Of a stretch of DNA of 10,456 bases, positions 1-6,652 are shown piece after piece. Origin of the DNA: CAZWRV01 sp964636325 (GTDB lineage: Bacteria > Verrucomicrobiota > Lentisphaeria > Victivallales > GWF2-50-93); contig CAZWRV010000147.1 of assembly GCA_964636325.1 (NCBI GenBank), forward strand, positions 1 through 10,456, given 5' to 3'. The notes under the pieces are model-generated. The model was not told where the DNA came from. It worked only from the letters and a program-made list of their open reading frames with translations, and did no database searches. The first letter of the stretch is position 1; each line of letters opens with the position of its first letter. A program made the position numbers and the translations under genes.

Positions 1-203
1 CAAGCTCAACCGCGGCTCAGCACGGCTTCGCCCTCCATCGAGTTTCTGATCGACAAAACTGCGAATCTCGCAGACGGACGCTCCCCTGAAACTCGCCTCA
101 AGCAACGCAGGCATTCCTGCCTGCGGCATTGCAGTGTAAATACCTGCGCTGCTTCAACCTAATAATGGCCGCAGCTGACCGCATCCGTCCTGCGGATGCC
201 TTT
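1..203. other. Gene-poor left edge with several stem-loops
   Basis: No recognisable gene. The plus strand is open from 1 to a TAA at 160-162 (53 codons, beginning outside the window) and the minus strand is open from an ATG at 127-129 (or 112-114) past the left edge; neither translation resembles a family I know, and neither start has a clear ribosome site. What is visible is secondary structure. CGAGTTTC (39-46) pairs with GAAACTCG (88-95) and encloses a smaller hairpin, CTGCGA (59-64) with TCGCAG (68-73). CGCAGGCA (106-113) pairs with TGCCTGCG (118-125) across a TTCC loop. A terminator follows at 181-205. The region could be the tail of a plus-strand transcript, a structured RNA, or dispersed palindromic repeats. 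Confidence 0.4.
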
Positions 204-205
204 TT
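181..205 (+). terminator. Rho-independent terminator (plus strand)
   Basis: GCATCCG (181-187) pairs with CGGATGC (193-199) around a 5-base loop, followed by C and five T (201-205). The T-run lies on the plus-strand side, so it would stop a plus-strand transcript entering from the left edge. The T-run overlaps the TAA of the convergent tcdA gene, so the two transcription units meet here. On the minus strand no T-run follows the stem. Confidence 0.6.
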
Positions 206-920
206 ACCGCGTGAAACAAGCTAGGTCATCGAGCGCCTGGTATGCGCAGTATGCGCCGAAGACCGCAGGCATGTAGGAGATGGTTCCGCGGACGGTCCGG
301 CCGCGGACCACGAGCGGCTCGGAGACGGCAGATTCGGGCGAATAAACCACCTTGAAGCCGCCCCTGATGCCGAGCCTGTGGAGGCGCTTCCGCACCTGTC
401 GTGCGAGCGGGCAGTTGTAGGATTCCTCGATGTCGCCCACACGGACTTCGCGGATGTCGACGCGTCCACCGGAGCCCATCGAGCTGACCACCCTATATCC
501 CTTGCCCAGGGCTTCGGCGATGAGAAAGACCTTGGGCGACAGCGAGTCGATGGCGTCGACTACGTAGTCGAACTTGGCCGACGAGAGGATTTCGCCGGTC
601 TTCTTGTCTTTGATATATTCGCAGAGCGGATTGATCTGGAGATCGGGGTTGATGTCCTTGAGCCTTTCGGCCATGACTTCGGTCTTGTATCTGCCCTCGT
701 TGCTCTTCAGCGCGGGGATCTGGCGGTTGCGGTTGCTCGCTTCGACCTTGTCGGAGTCGACGATCGTGATCTTCCCGACGCCCGCACGGACCAGGAACTC
801 CGCGGCGAAGGAGCCCACCCCGCCCATGCCCGCCACAAGGACATGCGATTTTGCGAATTTCGCAACCGCGCCGGCTCCCAGGAGAAGTTCCGTCCTTTGA
901 TTCCAAGATCTCATAATCAT
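204..920 (-). CDS. tcdA: tRNA threonylcarbamoyladenosine dehydratase (ThiF/E1-like)
   Basis: The 238-residue product belongs to the ThiF/MoeB/HesA superfamily and most resembles TcdA (CsdL/YgdL), which uses ATP to cyclise t6A37 of ANN-decoding tRNAs to ct6A in the cytoplasm. Visible are the nucleotide-binding loop GMGGVGS (residues 31-37), the VDSD strand end (54-57), the SNRNRQ motif (62-67) that contacts ATP, and DAIDS (122-126). Later come GSGGRVD, NCPLARQVRKRL and GTISYMPAVFG, matching the YgdL order rather than MoeB or ThiF, which carry C-terminal zinc cysteines absent here. Length is slightly below the usual 250-270. The ATG at 918-920 overlaps the stop of the upstream membrane-protein gene as ATGA; a second in-frame ATG lies at 912-914. 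It is last in the minus-strand cluster, facing the terminator at 181-205. Confidence 0.88.
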   Translation of the reverse strand: MIMRSWNQRTELLLGAGAVAKFAKSHVLVAGMGGVGSFAAEFLVRAGVGKITIVDSDKVEASNRNRQIPALKSNEGRYKTEVMAERLKDINPDLQINPLCEYIKDKKTGEILSSAKFDYVVDAIDSLSPKVFLIAEALGKGYRVVSSMGSGGRVDIREVRVGDIEESYNCPLARQVRKRLHRLGIRGGFKVVYSPESAVSEPLVVRGRTVRGTISYMPAVFGAYCAYQALDDLACFTR

Positions 921-1402
921 TTCCGGACTCTGTCTTGCCGGGAAGCCTTGTCAGGATGGAGCAGGGCGTATGCCATCAGATACACGACGACTATGTTTAT
1001 CACCAGGGCGCCGGCCATGACCACCGATCCGTTGCGGACGATCTCATATATTTCAAAAGGAATATATATAGATGCGCTGGCCAGGGCGAACCATTCGGCC
1101 CATCTTCTTTCGAGCCACAGCCCGTATGACTCGATGAAGCGCGCCGACGCATAGGCCAGCGCCAGAACCGAAAGGAGCCATAGCCGGGACTCTGTAAGGT
1201 TTGTCATCAGATCGACAAAAATGCCTGGTGATCTGCTTGCCGGGTTTAAATGCTGAGTCCTGGCAATCTGCGCGGCCATGCTATGATATTTGCCGTTGAG
1301 TAGCGTGACAAGGCCGCATGCCACTACTAACGCGAGCAGGCCTTTCGCCGCCTCGACCGCGGCGACAGACTGTATGCTCTTATGCAGGACTGAACTTTTC
1401 AT
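917..1402 (-). CDS. DUF2127-family integral membrane protein
   Basis: A 161-residue hydrophobic protein with about four membrane segments: one near residues 15-36, one near 73-90, one across the WAEWFALASASIYIPFEIYEIV stretch and one near 130-150. The mid-region block ARFIESYGLWLERRWAEW followed by YIPFEIYEIVR matches the family usually listed as DUF2127, whose function is unknown. The C-terminus is short and basic. The start ATG at 1400-1402 has no strong Shine-Dalgarno, so translation may depend on coupling or the start could be misplaced. It lies 42 bases downstream of the nucleoside hydrolase and overlaps tcdA by four bases, so co-transcription is likely; I see no functional link among these genes. 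Confidence 0.72.
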   Translation of the reverse strand: MKSSVLHKSIQSVAAVEAAKGLLALVVACGLVTLLNGKYHSMAAQIARTQHLNPASRSPGIFVDLMTNLTESRLWLLSVLALAYASARFIESYGLWLERRWAEWFALASASIYIPFEIYEIVRNGSVVMAGALVINIVVVYLMAYALLHPDKASRQDRVRK

Positions 1403-1444
1403 AATTCATATTCGGACATCTTAATTGCGATCTTCCTTGTTGTG

Positions 1445-2329
1445 CTATTTTACAAGCCTCTCCACCAGAAGGTCCTTGAACGCGTCCTTGGACTTCCATT
1501 CGAGGGCGCAGCGGACCTTTTTCCCATTGGCCTCGTCGACCAGCATCATGCCGTCGCAGCCGATGCGGATGGGAAGCTTGCGGATGTCAAGGAGGTCCTC
1601 GGCGAACGCAAGATAGATTGCGACGGTGTCGTATAGTATCGAGCTCCTGCCGTTGTCTGAGTTTCCTCCGAGCCAGACATGGTAGGAGTCTATCACCGCC
1701 TTCGTCAGGGGGCTCCTTGACTCCGCCACACGCCGGTAATGTTCGCCGTCGAGGACGATGTTACCGCAGGTGTCGAGAGGTGTGATCGTCATGTCCCAGC
1801 CGGTTTCGAAGACCTTCATCGCAGCCTGGACGTCCACTATCACATTATATTCGGCGATGGCGCCGGGCTGGTCCCTGTGCTGTCTGTTGATCGAGCCGTG
1901 CATTCCCTTGAAGACGGCCTTTTCCGCAAGGCGCGGCTCCCTGATCAGCGCCGCGGCCACATTGGTCAGCGGACCGATGCTTATAATGGTGACCTTTTCC
2001 TTGGAGTCCATCACGGTGCGGACCATGGCGTCGACGCCGTCGGAATAAATTTTCCCCTTGTATTTCCTCAAGTCAAAATCCTTGATCCAGGGGCTCACCT
2101 GTATTGGCAGATCGCTGAACTGCGGGCCGGTGCCGATGGGGATGTCCGTTCGTCCGGCCGCCTCAAGTAGCTTCGCGGCTATCGCCGTGCGGTGCGGAGT
2201 ATTCAGCGTCGCGGTAGTAATAAGCTTCACATCAAGCTCGGGCGAGTTCAGCATCATCGCCAGCGCCCAGGAATCGTCTATGTCGCTGCCGATGTCGGTG
2301 TCGAGAATGACCGGAACAGGTTTTTTCAT
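1445..2329 (-). CDS. Inosine/uridine-preferring nucleoside hydrolase family protein
   Basis: The 294-residue product is a member of the calcium-dependent nucleoside N-ribohydrolases, which split ribonucleosides into base and ribose for salvage. The N-terminal aspartate cluster DTDIGSDIDD (residues 10-19), which binds calcium and the ribose hydroxyls, is intact. Further family landmarks are the IISIGPLTNVAAAL segment, the AEYNVIVDVQAA segment (equivalent to the canonical AEFN-DPEA motif) and a late aspartate in LYDTVAIYLAF, usually the last calcium ligand. There is no signal peptide, so it should be cytosolic. Substrate choice cannot be read from sequence. The start ATG at 2327-2329 follows AAGGTGA, which overlaps the acyP stop codon, so translational coupling is likely. 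Length is close to the family's usual 300-320. Confidence 0.87.
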   Translation of the reverse strand: MKKPVPVILDTDIGSDIDDSWALAMMLNSPELDVKLITTATLNTPHRTAIAAKLLEAAGRTDIPIGTGPQFSDLPIQVSPWIKDFDLRKYKGKIYSDGVDAMVRTVMDSKEKVTIISIGPLTNVAAALIREPRLAEKAVFKGMHGSINRQHRDQPGAIAEYNVIVDVQAAMKVFETGWDMTITPLDTCGNIVLDGEHYRRVAESRSPLTKAVIDSYHVWLGGNSDNGRSSILYDTVAIYLAFAEDLLDIRKLPIRIGCDGMMLVDEANGKKVRCALEWKSKDAFKDLLVERLVK

Positions 2330-2333
2330 GGCA

Positions 2334-2609
2334 TCACCTTATTTGAAAGTCCTTGTATTCAGACGAGATTTCGGCGGGTATATAATCGCATCTTTCAACG
2401 AATGCGAAGGGCGGGCCCTGGCGCAGCCATTCAAGCATCTGATCCAGCTCCTCCTTCTCCCCCTGCATGAATACTTCGACATGGCCGCGCGCCAGATTCC
2501 TGACATAGCCTTGAACCGAAGGGAATTCCTGCGCCTTGTCATACGTCGAAAAACGGAACCCGACCCCGGTTACGCGGCCCATGACGCTGACTTTGTATGC
2601 GATCTTCAT
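2334..2609 (-). CDS. acyP: Acylphosphatase
   Basis: A 91-residue acylphosphatase, an enzyme that hydrolyses the carboxyl-phosphate bond of small acyl phosphates. The signature GRVTGVGFRFSTYDKA (usual form GRVQGVGFR) sits near the N-terminus and supplies the catalytic arginine and phosphate loop. The second landmark, GYVRNLARGHVEVFMQG, carries the catalytic asparagine in VRNL. Length is exactly what the family expects when the ATG at 2607-2609 is used; a TTG 30 bases further upstream would add a glycine-rich tail outside the fold and is rejected. It precedes the nucleoside hydrolase by four bases. The 231 bases upstream, after the URO-D gene, may hold its promoter: a TATAAC -10 candidate reads on the minus strand at 2668-2673, without a convincing -35. 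Confidence 0.87.
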   Translation of the reverse strand: MKIAYKVSVMGRVTGVGFRFSTYDKAQEFPSVQGYVRNLARGHVEVFMQGEKEELDQMLEWLRQGPPFAFVERCDYIPAEISSEYKDFQIR

Positions 2610-2760
2610 AATTTCAGATTTCCCGCCCCCCCGTTCCAATAGATGGTTGATAGCGTTGGAAATTGCTGTTATACCTTATCCAGAACCGCGCACCGGAAGT
2701 CTGAATTAGAAATCCCTCCCAAGGATCGCTATTTCACCAAATCTCATCCCATATGCTATG

Positions 2761-2840
2761 AATTTGAAATTTGGAATGTATGTGGGATCCGGCATTTGGA
2801 GCTTGGGATTTGGATATTGGAATTTGCTGGCATGGCCAGC
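2761..2840 (-). repeat. Stop-codon hairpin followed by a 7-base-period repeat (URO-D gene 3' end)
   Basis: Read on the minus strand, the URO-D stop codon (2841-2843) is followed with no gap by a hairpin with arms at 2835-2840 and 2826-2831 (GCTGGC/GCCAGC, loop of 3). After it runs a degenerate heptamer; on the plus strand the clearest units are TTGGAGC, TTGGGAT, TTGGATA and TTGGAAT at 2796-2823, with weaker units back to about 2761. No T-run follows the hairpin, so it is not a textbook terminator. The recA gene has the same arrangement (4021-4113). The rest of this gap, 2610-2760, shows only the weak -10 candidate noted under acyP. Confidence 0.6.
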
Positions 2841-3977
2841 TTATCCTCCCAGTTCGAGGCAGCGCTTCCTGAAATGGAGATAGTTTTCGTAGGGAACCTC
2901 CTCCGGGGTGCCGTGGTCTATCACGGGGATATATCCTCCGCGCTCCCTCATTGGAGGTAGGATGGATTCGACCATCTTGTCGATGTCCTTCTTGGTTCTT
3001 GCGAGGACTCGCTTGTCGAGGCCGCCGCGGATGAGCAGATCGGGATATTCCTTGCCCGTGCGGACGACGTCGCAGCCGGACGCCACCTCGAACGGGCTCA
3101 TGTAGTCCATGTCAATCGTCTGGCGGTAGACCGGGATCACCGGGTCGCAGAATCCGTCGGTGTCGACCTGGACGTAGAGGTGCCTGGCCTTGTCGATCTG
3201 GCGGCGCCTGAGGTTGCTGATGAGCTGCTGGTAGTATGGTATGAGGTATTCCTTCATCATTTCGGGGCTGATGAGCGGCCCGTGGTTGTAGCAGATGTCC
3301 TCGGCGAAGAATATCTCGTCCAGGGTGAGCTCCTTCTGGTGGTGCGAAATCACCTTGTCTGCGAGCCTGAACCACTGGTGCATGCAGTCATGTATGAGCT
3401 GTGGATTGTCGTGGACCATGTAGAGAAGCTGCTCGGGGCCCATGAGGCTTCTGAGATACATGTAGCCGCCGATGAGGTTCTGGACTATCATCATTCCGTT
3501 TTCGGCGGCGGTCTTCGCGGCGGCCATCCTCTTCTCAAGATCCTTGTAGCGCTCGGGGCTGTCGGGATCCAGCCTCCACTTGACGTTCTCCTCCCAGGTC
3601 TTCATGTCCTTGACCGGATGGTCCACGTATTCGGGCATGAAGCCTGTGCGCCTGCCCTTGAAGTAGAGGACGTGCCTTCCGGCGTAGTCCTGTTCTATCT
3701 CGGTGTCGCCCCTGTCCTCGATGATCTTGACTTCGAACGCGGGATGGAAAGCGGCCTCGCACCATCCGAGCTGGCCGAGTCCGTGCGTGGCGCCCTCGTC
3801 GAAGCCGAAGAGCTCTGTCCAGGGGACGTCCTGCGGCATGCCTTCTTTTTTCCAGCGTTCGAGCGTGCCCTGCATCAGCCAGAACTCCGTGCGGAAAAGC
3901 GGAGCGCCGGGAACCTTCGCGTAGAAGTCCCTCATGCGCTTGATGGATTCTTTGGCCCTGACGCTAAGCTCTGCCAT
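2841..3977 (-). CDS. Uroporphyrinogen decarboxylase (URO-D) superfamily protein
   Basis: The 378-residue product belongs to the broad URO-D superfamily of TIM-barrel proteins, which includes haem-pathway HemE and corrinoid or cobalamin-linked methyltransferases such as MtaA and CmuA. It lacks the N-terminal arginine-rich substrate motif typical of HemE and is more like the divergent paralogues that are numerous in Lentisphaerota, Planctomycetota and Verrucomicrobiota. Family-like stretches include NLIGGYMYLRSLMGPEQLLYMVHDNPQL in the middle, FFAEDICYNHGPLISPEMMKEYLIPYYQ, the VQVDTDGFCDPVIPVY strand and the C-terminal GGYIPVIDHGTPEEVPYENYLHFRKR. No signal peptide or membrane segment. ATG at 3975-3977 with AAAGGGA seven bases upstream. 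Substrate is unknown; a methyl-transfer or demethylation role is only a family-level guess. It may be transcribed alone, being 137 bases downstream of recA and 231 bases upstream of acyP. Confidence 0.75.
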   Translation of the reverse strand: MAELSVRAKESIKRMRDFYAKVPGAPLFRTEFWLMQGTLERWKKEGMPQDVPWTELFGFDEGATHGLGQLGWCEAAFHPAFEVKIIEDRGDTEIEQDYAGRHVLYFKGRRTGFMPEYVDHPVKDMKTWEENVKWRLDPDSPERYKDLEKRMAAAKTAAENGMMIVQNLIGGYMYLRSLMGPEQLLYMVHDNPQLIHDCMHQWFRLADKVISHHQKELTLDEIFFAEDICYNHGPLISPEMMKEYLIPYYQQLISNLRRRQIDKARHLYVQVDTDGFCDPVIPVYRQTIDMDYMSPFEVASGCDVVRTGKEYPDLLIRGGLDKRVLARTKKDIDKMVESILPPMRERGGYIPVIDHGTPEEVPYENYLHFRKRCLELGG

Positions 3978-4020
3978 TAGTCCCTTTCATAATGCGTCGA
4001 TTAAAACGGCCGAGACGGCT

Positions 4021-4113
4021 GATCCGAAATGTTTCGCGATTCGGAGTTGCAATTTCAATATTGATTCGGATTTTAATATCAGATTTCGGCTTTCCGCGGA
4101 GACGTCTCCGCGG
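4021..4113 (-). repeat. Stop-codon palindrome followed by a 7-base-period repeat (recA 3' end)
   Basis: The recA stop codon (4114-4116, minus strand) is abutted by a perfect 20-base palindrome at 4094-4113 (arm CCGCGGAGAC). Beyond it a degenerate AT-rich heptamer runs through 4021-4090; on the plus strand TT pairs recur about every seven bases from 4040 to 4062, and GATTCGGA/GATTTCGG-like units are seen at 4063-4070 and 4082-4089. No run of T follows the palindrome on the minus strand. It shares its architecture, but not its sequence, with the element after the URO-D gene. It might act as a transcript end or processing signal, or be a dispersed repeat that targets gene ends. Confidence 0.55.
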
Positions 4114-5172
4114 CTATTCCGCCTTCTTTTTCTCGGCGATCTTCTCCCGTATCTTCTCAAGCAGCCTCTTCTGCAGGTCCTCGCTTTCCTGTATGATCGC
4201 CTTGGTCTGGTCCCTTCCCTGGCCCAGCTGTTCGTTGTCGAACGAGAACCATGAGCCCTTCTTCTCTATGATCTGCATGTCGGTTGCGACGTCGAGTATG
4301 GAACCGGAACGCGATATGCCCTCGTCGTAGTTGATGTCGAACTCGGCGCTTCTGAATGGCGGCGCCATCTTGTTTTTGACCACCTTTACCCTGGTCCTGC
4401 TGCCTGTCACCTCGCCGGCCGGATCCTTGATTACGTTCACGCGCCTGATGTCCATCCTGATGGAGCTGTAAAACTTGAGGGCGTTGCCGCCGGTTGTCGT
4501 CTCGGGGTTGCCGAACATCACGCCGATCTTCTCCCTGATCTGGTTGGTGAAGATGCAGCAAGTCCTGCTCCTGCTTACGGCGCCGGTGAGCTTCCTGAGG
4601 GCCTGCGACATGAGCCTGGCCTGGAGCCCGACAAAGGAGTCTCCCATCTGCCCCTCTATTTCCGCGCGCGGGACCAGCGCGGCGACGGAGTCTACCACGA
4701 TCACATCCACGGCGTTGCTCCTGACGAGCGCCTCGGTGATGTTGAGGCCGTCCTCGCCGCAGTCCGGCTGCGAGATCAGCAGGTTTTCGAGGTTCACCCC
4801 TATCTTCTTGGCGTACTGCGGATCGAACGCGTGCTCGGCGTCTATCAGGGCGCCGACGCCGCCTGCCCGCTGCGCGTTGGCTATGATATGCAGGCAGAGC
4901 GTCGACTTACCGGAGGATTCGGGCCCGTACACCTCGACGATGCGCCCCCGCGGGACGCCCCCTATGCCGAGCGCCAGATCAAGCGCGAGGGCGCCGGTGC
5001 TTATAGTGGGCACGTCCACATGCATGCTCTCGTCGCCGAGACGCATTATCGAGCCCTTGCCGTATTCCTTCTCTATCTGCCCAAGCGCTATCGTTAAGTT
5101 CTTGTCCTTGACGCCCTTGTCGCACTTGTCCTGCTTGTCCGCCGCTTCCTTGGTGGTGTCCGTCTTGCTCAT
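4114..5172 (-). CDS. recA: Recombinase RecA
   Basis: The 352-residue product is RecA, which forms ATP-dependent filaments on single-stranded DNA, drives strand exchange and stimulates LexA self-cleavage. All landmarks are present: Walker A GPESSGKST (83-91), catalytic DAEHAFD (111-117), Walker B VIVVD (157-161), the KAEIEG-type loop as RAEIEG (169-174), and the highly conserved NQIREKIGVMFGNPETTTGG segment (DNA-binding loop 2). The C-terminus is a charged helix ending in IREKIAEKKKAE. The reading frame stays open 64 codons further upstream, but that extension has no RecA similarity; the ATG at 5170-5172 follows AAGGCGG and gives normal length. The N-terminal 25 residues before the conserved core are lysine/aspartate rich, as in many RecA proteins. 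recX is not adjacent. Confidence 0.97.
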   Translation of the reverse strand: MSKTDTTKEAADKQDKCDKGVKDKNLTIALGQIEKEYGKGSIMRLGDESMHVDVPTISTGALALDLALGIGGVPRGRIVEVYGPESSGKSTLCLHIIANAQRAGGVGALIDAEHAFDPQYAKKIGVNLENLLISQPDCGEDGLNITEALVRSNAVDVIVVDSVAALVPRAEIEGQMGDSFVGLQARLMSQALRKLTGAVSRSRTCCIFTNQIREKIGVMFGNPETTTGGNALKFYSSIRMDIRRVNVIKDPAGEVTGSRTRVKVVKNKMAPPFRSAEFDINYDEGISRSGSILDVATDMQIIEKKGSWFSFDNEQLGQGRDQTKAIIQESEDLQKRLLEKIREKIAEKKKAE

Positions 5173-5398
5173 TAATCCGCCTTGTACGTTGTGTATTTGC
5201 GTTGCAACGACGGCACTTGCGCCGCCTTCAACAGGAGGAAAATATATCCGCGCCGGAAAAATACAAACGCAGTTCCTCCGTAAAAGCCCCGCGATTTCAG
5301 AAAAATATCGCGTTTTTTTTGCGGGCGGGCTTGCATTGCCGCGGATATTATATAACTTATCCAATCATATAAGTAAAATAAAAAAGCGCGGGGAACAC
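5173..5398. promoter_or_regulatory. Divergent recA / rrf2 intergenic region
   Basis: This 226-base gap must hold both the recA leader (leftward) and the rrf2 promoter (rightward). On the recA side a weak minus-strand promoter candidate can be read (TTTGTA, 17 bases, TATTTT around 5235-5265), and a 10-base palindrome CGTTGCAACG lies at 5200-5209 in the leader. I found neither an E. coli-type (CTGT-N8-ACAG) nor a Bacillus-type SOS box. CGCGAT (5290-5295) pairs with ATCGCG (5307-5312), followed on the plus strand by eight T (5313-5320); it could be a weak plus-strand terminator or a recA operator. The right part carries the rrf2 operator candidate, listed separately. Confidence 0.45.
5346..5380 (+). 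promoter_or_regulatory. Candidate Rrf2 operator/promoter, copy A (before rrf2)
   Basis: A 35-base AT-rich element beginning TATTATATAACTTAT, 18 bases before the TTG start of rrf2. It is identical at 27 of 35 positions, without gaps, to copy B before the ABC-ATPase gene. It contains ACTTAT (5355-5360) and ATAAGT (5369-5374), a 6-base inverted repeat with an 8-base spacer, and offers several -10-like hexamers. Conservation of the site at both promoters of one small locus points to autoregulation plus control of the downstream operon. Confidence 0.55.
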
Positions 5399-5800
5399 TT
5401 GAAGCTCACGGTAAAAAGCGAATACGCGCTTCTGGCGCTGGTCCACCTGGCCAGGCAGAAGGAAGGCAGCTACCACACGGTCGAGAGCATTGCGGCGGCC
5501 CAGAAGATGCCGCCCAAGTTCCTCGAACATCTGCTCCTGTCGCTCAAGAGGGCGAAGTATGTGACCAGCCTCAAGGGGCAGGGCGGAGGCTACAGGCTCT
5601 ACAGGCAGGCCGACAAGATCACCATCGCCGAGGTCATCCGGCTCTTCGACGGGGCGCTCGCGCCCACGGAGTCGGTGAGCAAATACTTCTACGAGTCCAC
5701 GCCCATAGAGAAGGAGCGCAAGATGGTGAAGCTCTTCAAGGAGATAAGGGACTACATATCCGAGAGGCTCGAGGGCAGCACGGTCGCCGACATGGCCTGA
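5399..5800 (+). CDS. Rrf2-family transcriptional regulator lacking Fe-S cysteines
   Basis: The 133-residue product is a winged-helix Rrf2 regulator. The N-terminus (KLTVKSEYALLALVHLA) is the typical first helix, recognition helix residues lie in the KFLEHLLLSLKRAKYV stretch, and the wing carries KGQGGGYRLYR (60-70). The family's C-terminal helix follows, with ITIAEVIRLFDG (74-85) and a long tail ending in TVADMA. There is no cysteine anywhere in the protein, so it cannot hold an IscR- or NsrR-type cluster by cysteine ligands; it may sense through a partner or a small ligand, as CymR does. The start is the TTG at 5399-5401, preceded by GGGGAA at a suitable distance; the frame remains open upstream across recA but that is antisense. 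A strongly similar operator candidate precedes it and the next operon. Confidence 0.85.
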   Translation: MKLTVKSEYALLALVHLARQKEGSYHTVESIAAAQKMPPKFLEHLLLSLKRAKYVTSLKGQGGGYRLYRQADKITIAEVIRLFDGALAPTESVSKYFYESTPIEKERKMVKLFKEIRDYISERLEGSTVADMA

Positions 5801-5812
5801 TTTTTTTTGCGG

Positions 5813-5847
5813 TATTATATTACTAAGTCGATCATATAGATAATATA
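5813..5847 (+). promoter_or_regulatory. Candidate Rrf2 operator/promoter, copy B (before ABC-GTPase-FeS operon)
   Basis: Second copy of the 35-base element, beginning TATTATATTACTAAG, 16 bases before the ATG of the ABC-ATPase gene and just after the rrf2 stop. The 12 bases directly upstream (eight T then GCGG) also occur upstream of copy A, where about 21 extra bases separate them from the element. A strong ribosome site, GAAGGGGG (5851-5858), follows. A promoter here would let the three-gene operon be expressed apart from rrf2. Confidence 0.55.
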
Positions 5848-5863
5848 ACAGAAGGGGGCATGG

Positions 5864-6652
5864 ATGATAGGAAGCATCACAATCATCAACGGACGCGGGA
5901 AGTCCGGCAAGAAGGACGCCGTGGAGAAGATCGAGCTTAAGATGGGGGACGTCGTGAGCATCGTGGGGCCGACTGGCTCGGGCAAGACCACGCTCATAAA
6001 CGACATCGAGCTGTTCGCTCACGGCAACACGCAGACGGGGAGGATCGTCCTTATAGACGGCCAGACTCCGCCGGCGGAGTACCGCGACAACCCTGCGAAG
6101 AATCCGATAGCTCTGATCACGCAGCACACGACTTTCCTATCGGATCTTCCGGTGCAGGAGTTCCTCGAGACGCATGCGCGGATCAGGCAGGGCGCGTCCG
6201 ACGAGGGCATCGCGCGGCTTGTGAGCGAGACCCTCGGCTTCGCCAACCAGCTCACGGGGGAGCCGATCATCCAGTCCAGCAGGATGACCGAGCTTTCCGG
6301 CGGGCAGACCAGGGCGCTGCTCATAGCGGACGCGACGATCATCTGCGACACGCCGATAGTCCTGCTTGACGAGGTCGAGAACGCCGGGATACACCGCACG
6401 AAGGCGCTCGAGCTGCTCAGGAAGCACAAGAAGATATTCATATTCGTCACGCACGATCCGCGCATCGCCCTGCTTTCCGACTTCAGGATAGTCATGAAGG
6501 GCGGGATGGTGGTCGACGTGCTGCACACGGACCAGAGGGAGAAGGAATACGCCGTCGAAGTCAGCAAGCTAGACGACGCGCTCTGCATATTGAGGGACAA
6601 AATCAGGCACGGTGAGAGGCTCACCGGCCACTTACTGGAGGCATTCGCATGA
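5864..6652 (+). CDS. Orphan ABC-type ATPase of a putative metallocofactor module
   Basis: A 262-residue ATP-binding cassette protein with every nucleotide-binding motif in place: Walker A GPTGSGKTT (35-43), Q-loop glutamine (87, in ITQHTTF), signature LSGGQ (144-148), Walker B IVLLDE with catalytic glutamate (165-170) and the switch histidine in FVTHD (197). It has no membrane segments, and no permease or binding protein is encoded nearby. The spacing between Walker A and signature is ordinary for a transporter ATPase, yet the partners are a GTPase and an Fe-S protein, so a soluble role (compare SufC in Fe-S assembly) is as plausible as transport. ATG at 5864-5866 after GAAGGGGG; an ATG four bases earlier is out of frame. 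It overlaps the next gene as ATGA. The C-terminal 50 residues beyond the ATPase core are unassigned. Confidence 0.8.
   Translation: MIGSITIINGRGKSGKKDAVEKIELKMGDVVSIVGPTGSGKTTLINDIELFAHGNTQTGRIVLIDGQTPPAEYRDNPAKNPIALITQHTTFLSDLPVQEFLETHARIRQGASDEGIARLVSETLGFANQLTGEPIIQSSRMTELSGGQTRALLIADATIICDTPIVLLDEVENAGIHRTKALELLRKHKKIFIFVTHDPRIALLSDFRIVMKGGMVVDVLHTDQREKEYAVEVSKLDDALCILRDKIRHGERLTGHLLEAFA

Noticed and set aside
2796..2823. Coding explanation for the heptamer region
   Set aside because: Short plus-strand frames cross it, but a 7-base period breaks the reading frame and no ribosome site or domain is present.
3180..3980. Plus-strand open frame opposite the URO-D gene
   Set aside because: Antisense shadow; the minus-strand frame has clear family motifs and a ribosome site.
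5290..5320. Confident rho-independent terminator between recA and rrf2
   Set aside because: The stem has only 6 bp with an 11-base loop, and no plus-strand gene lies upstream that would need it; kept only as a possibility in the intergenic entry.
5173..5364. Upstream extension of the recA frame by 64 codons
   Set aside because: No RecA similarity, no ribosome site at its ATG, and it covers the divergent rrf2 promoter; the ATG at 5170-5172 has a good ribosome site and gives normal length.
4475..5398. Long plus-strand open frame running into rrf2
   Set aside because: It is antisense to recA; only the part from the TTG at 5399 matches an Rrf2 protein and has a ribosome site.
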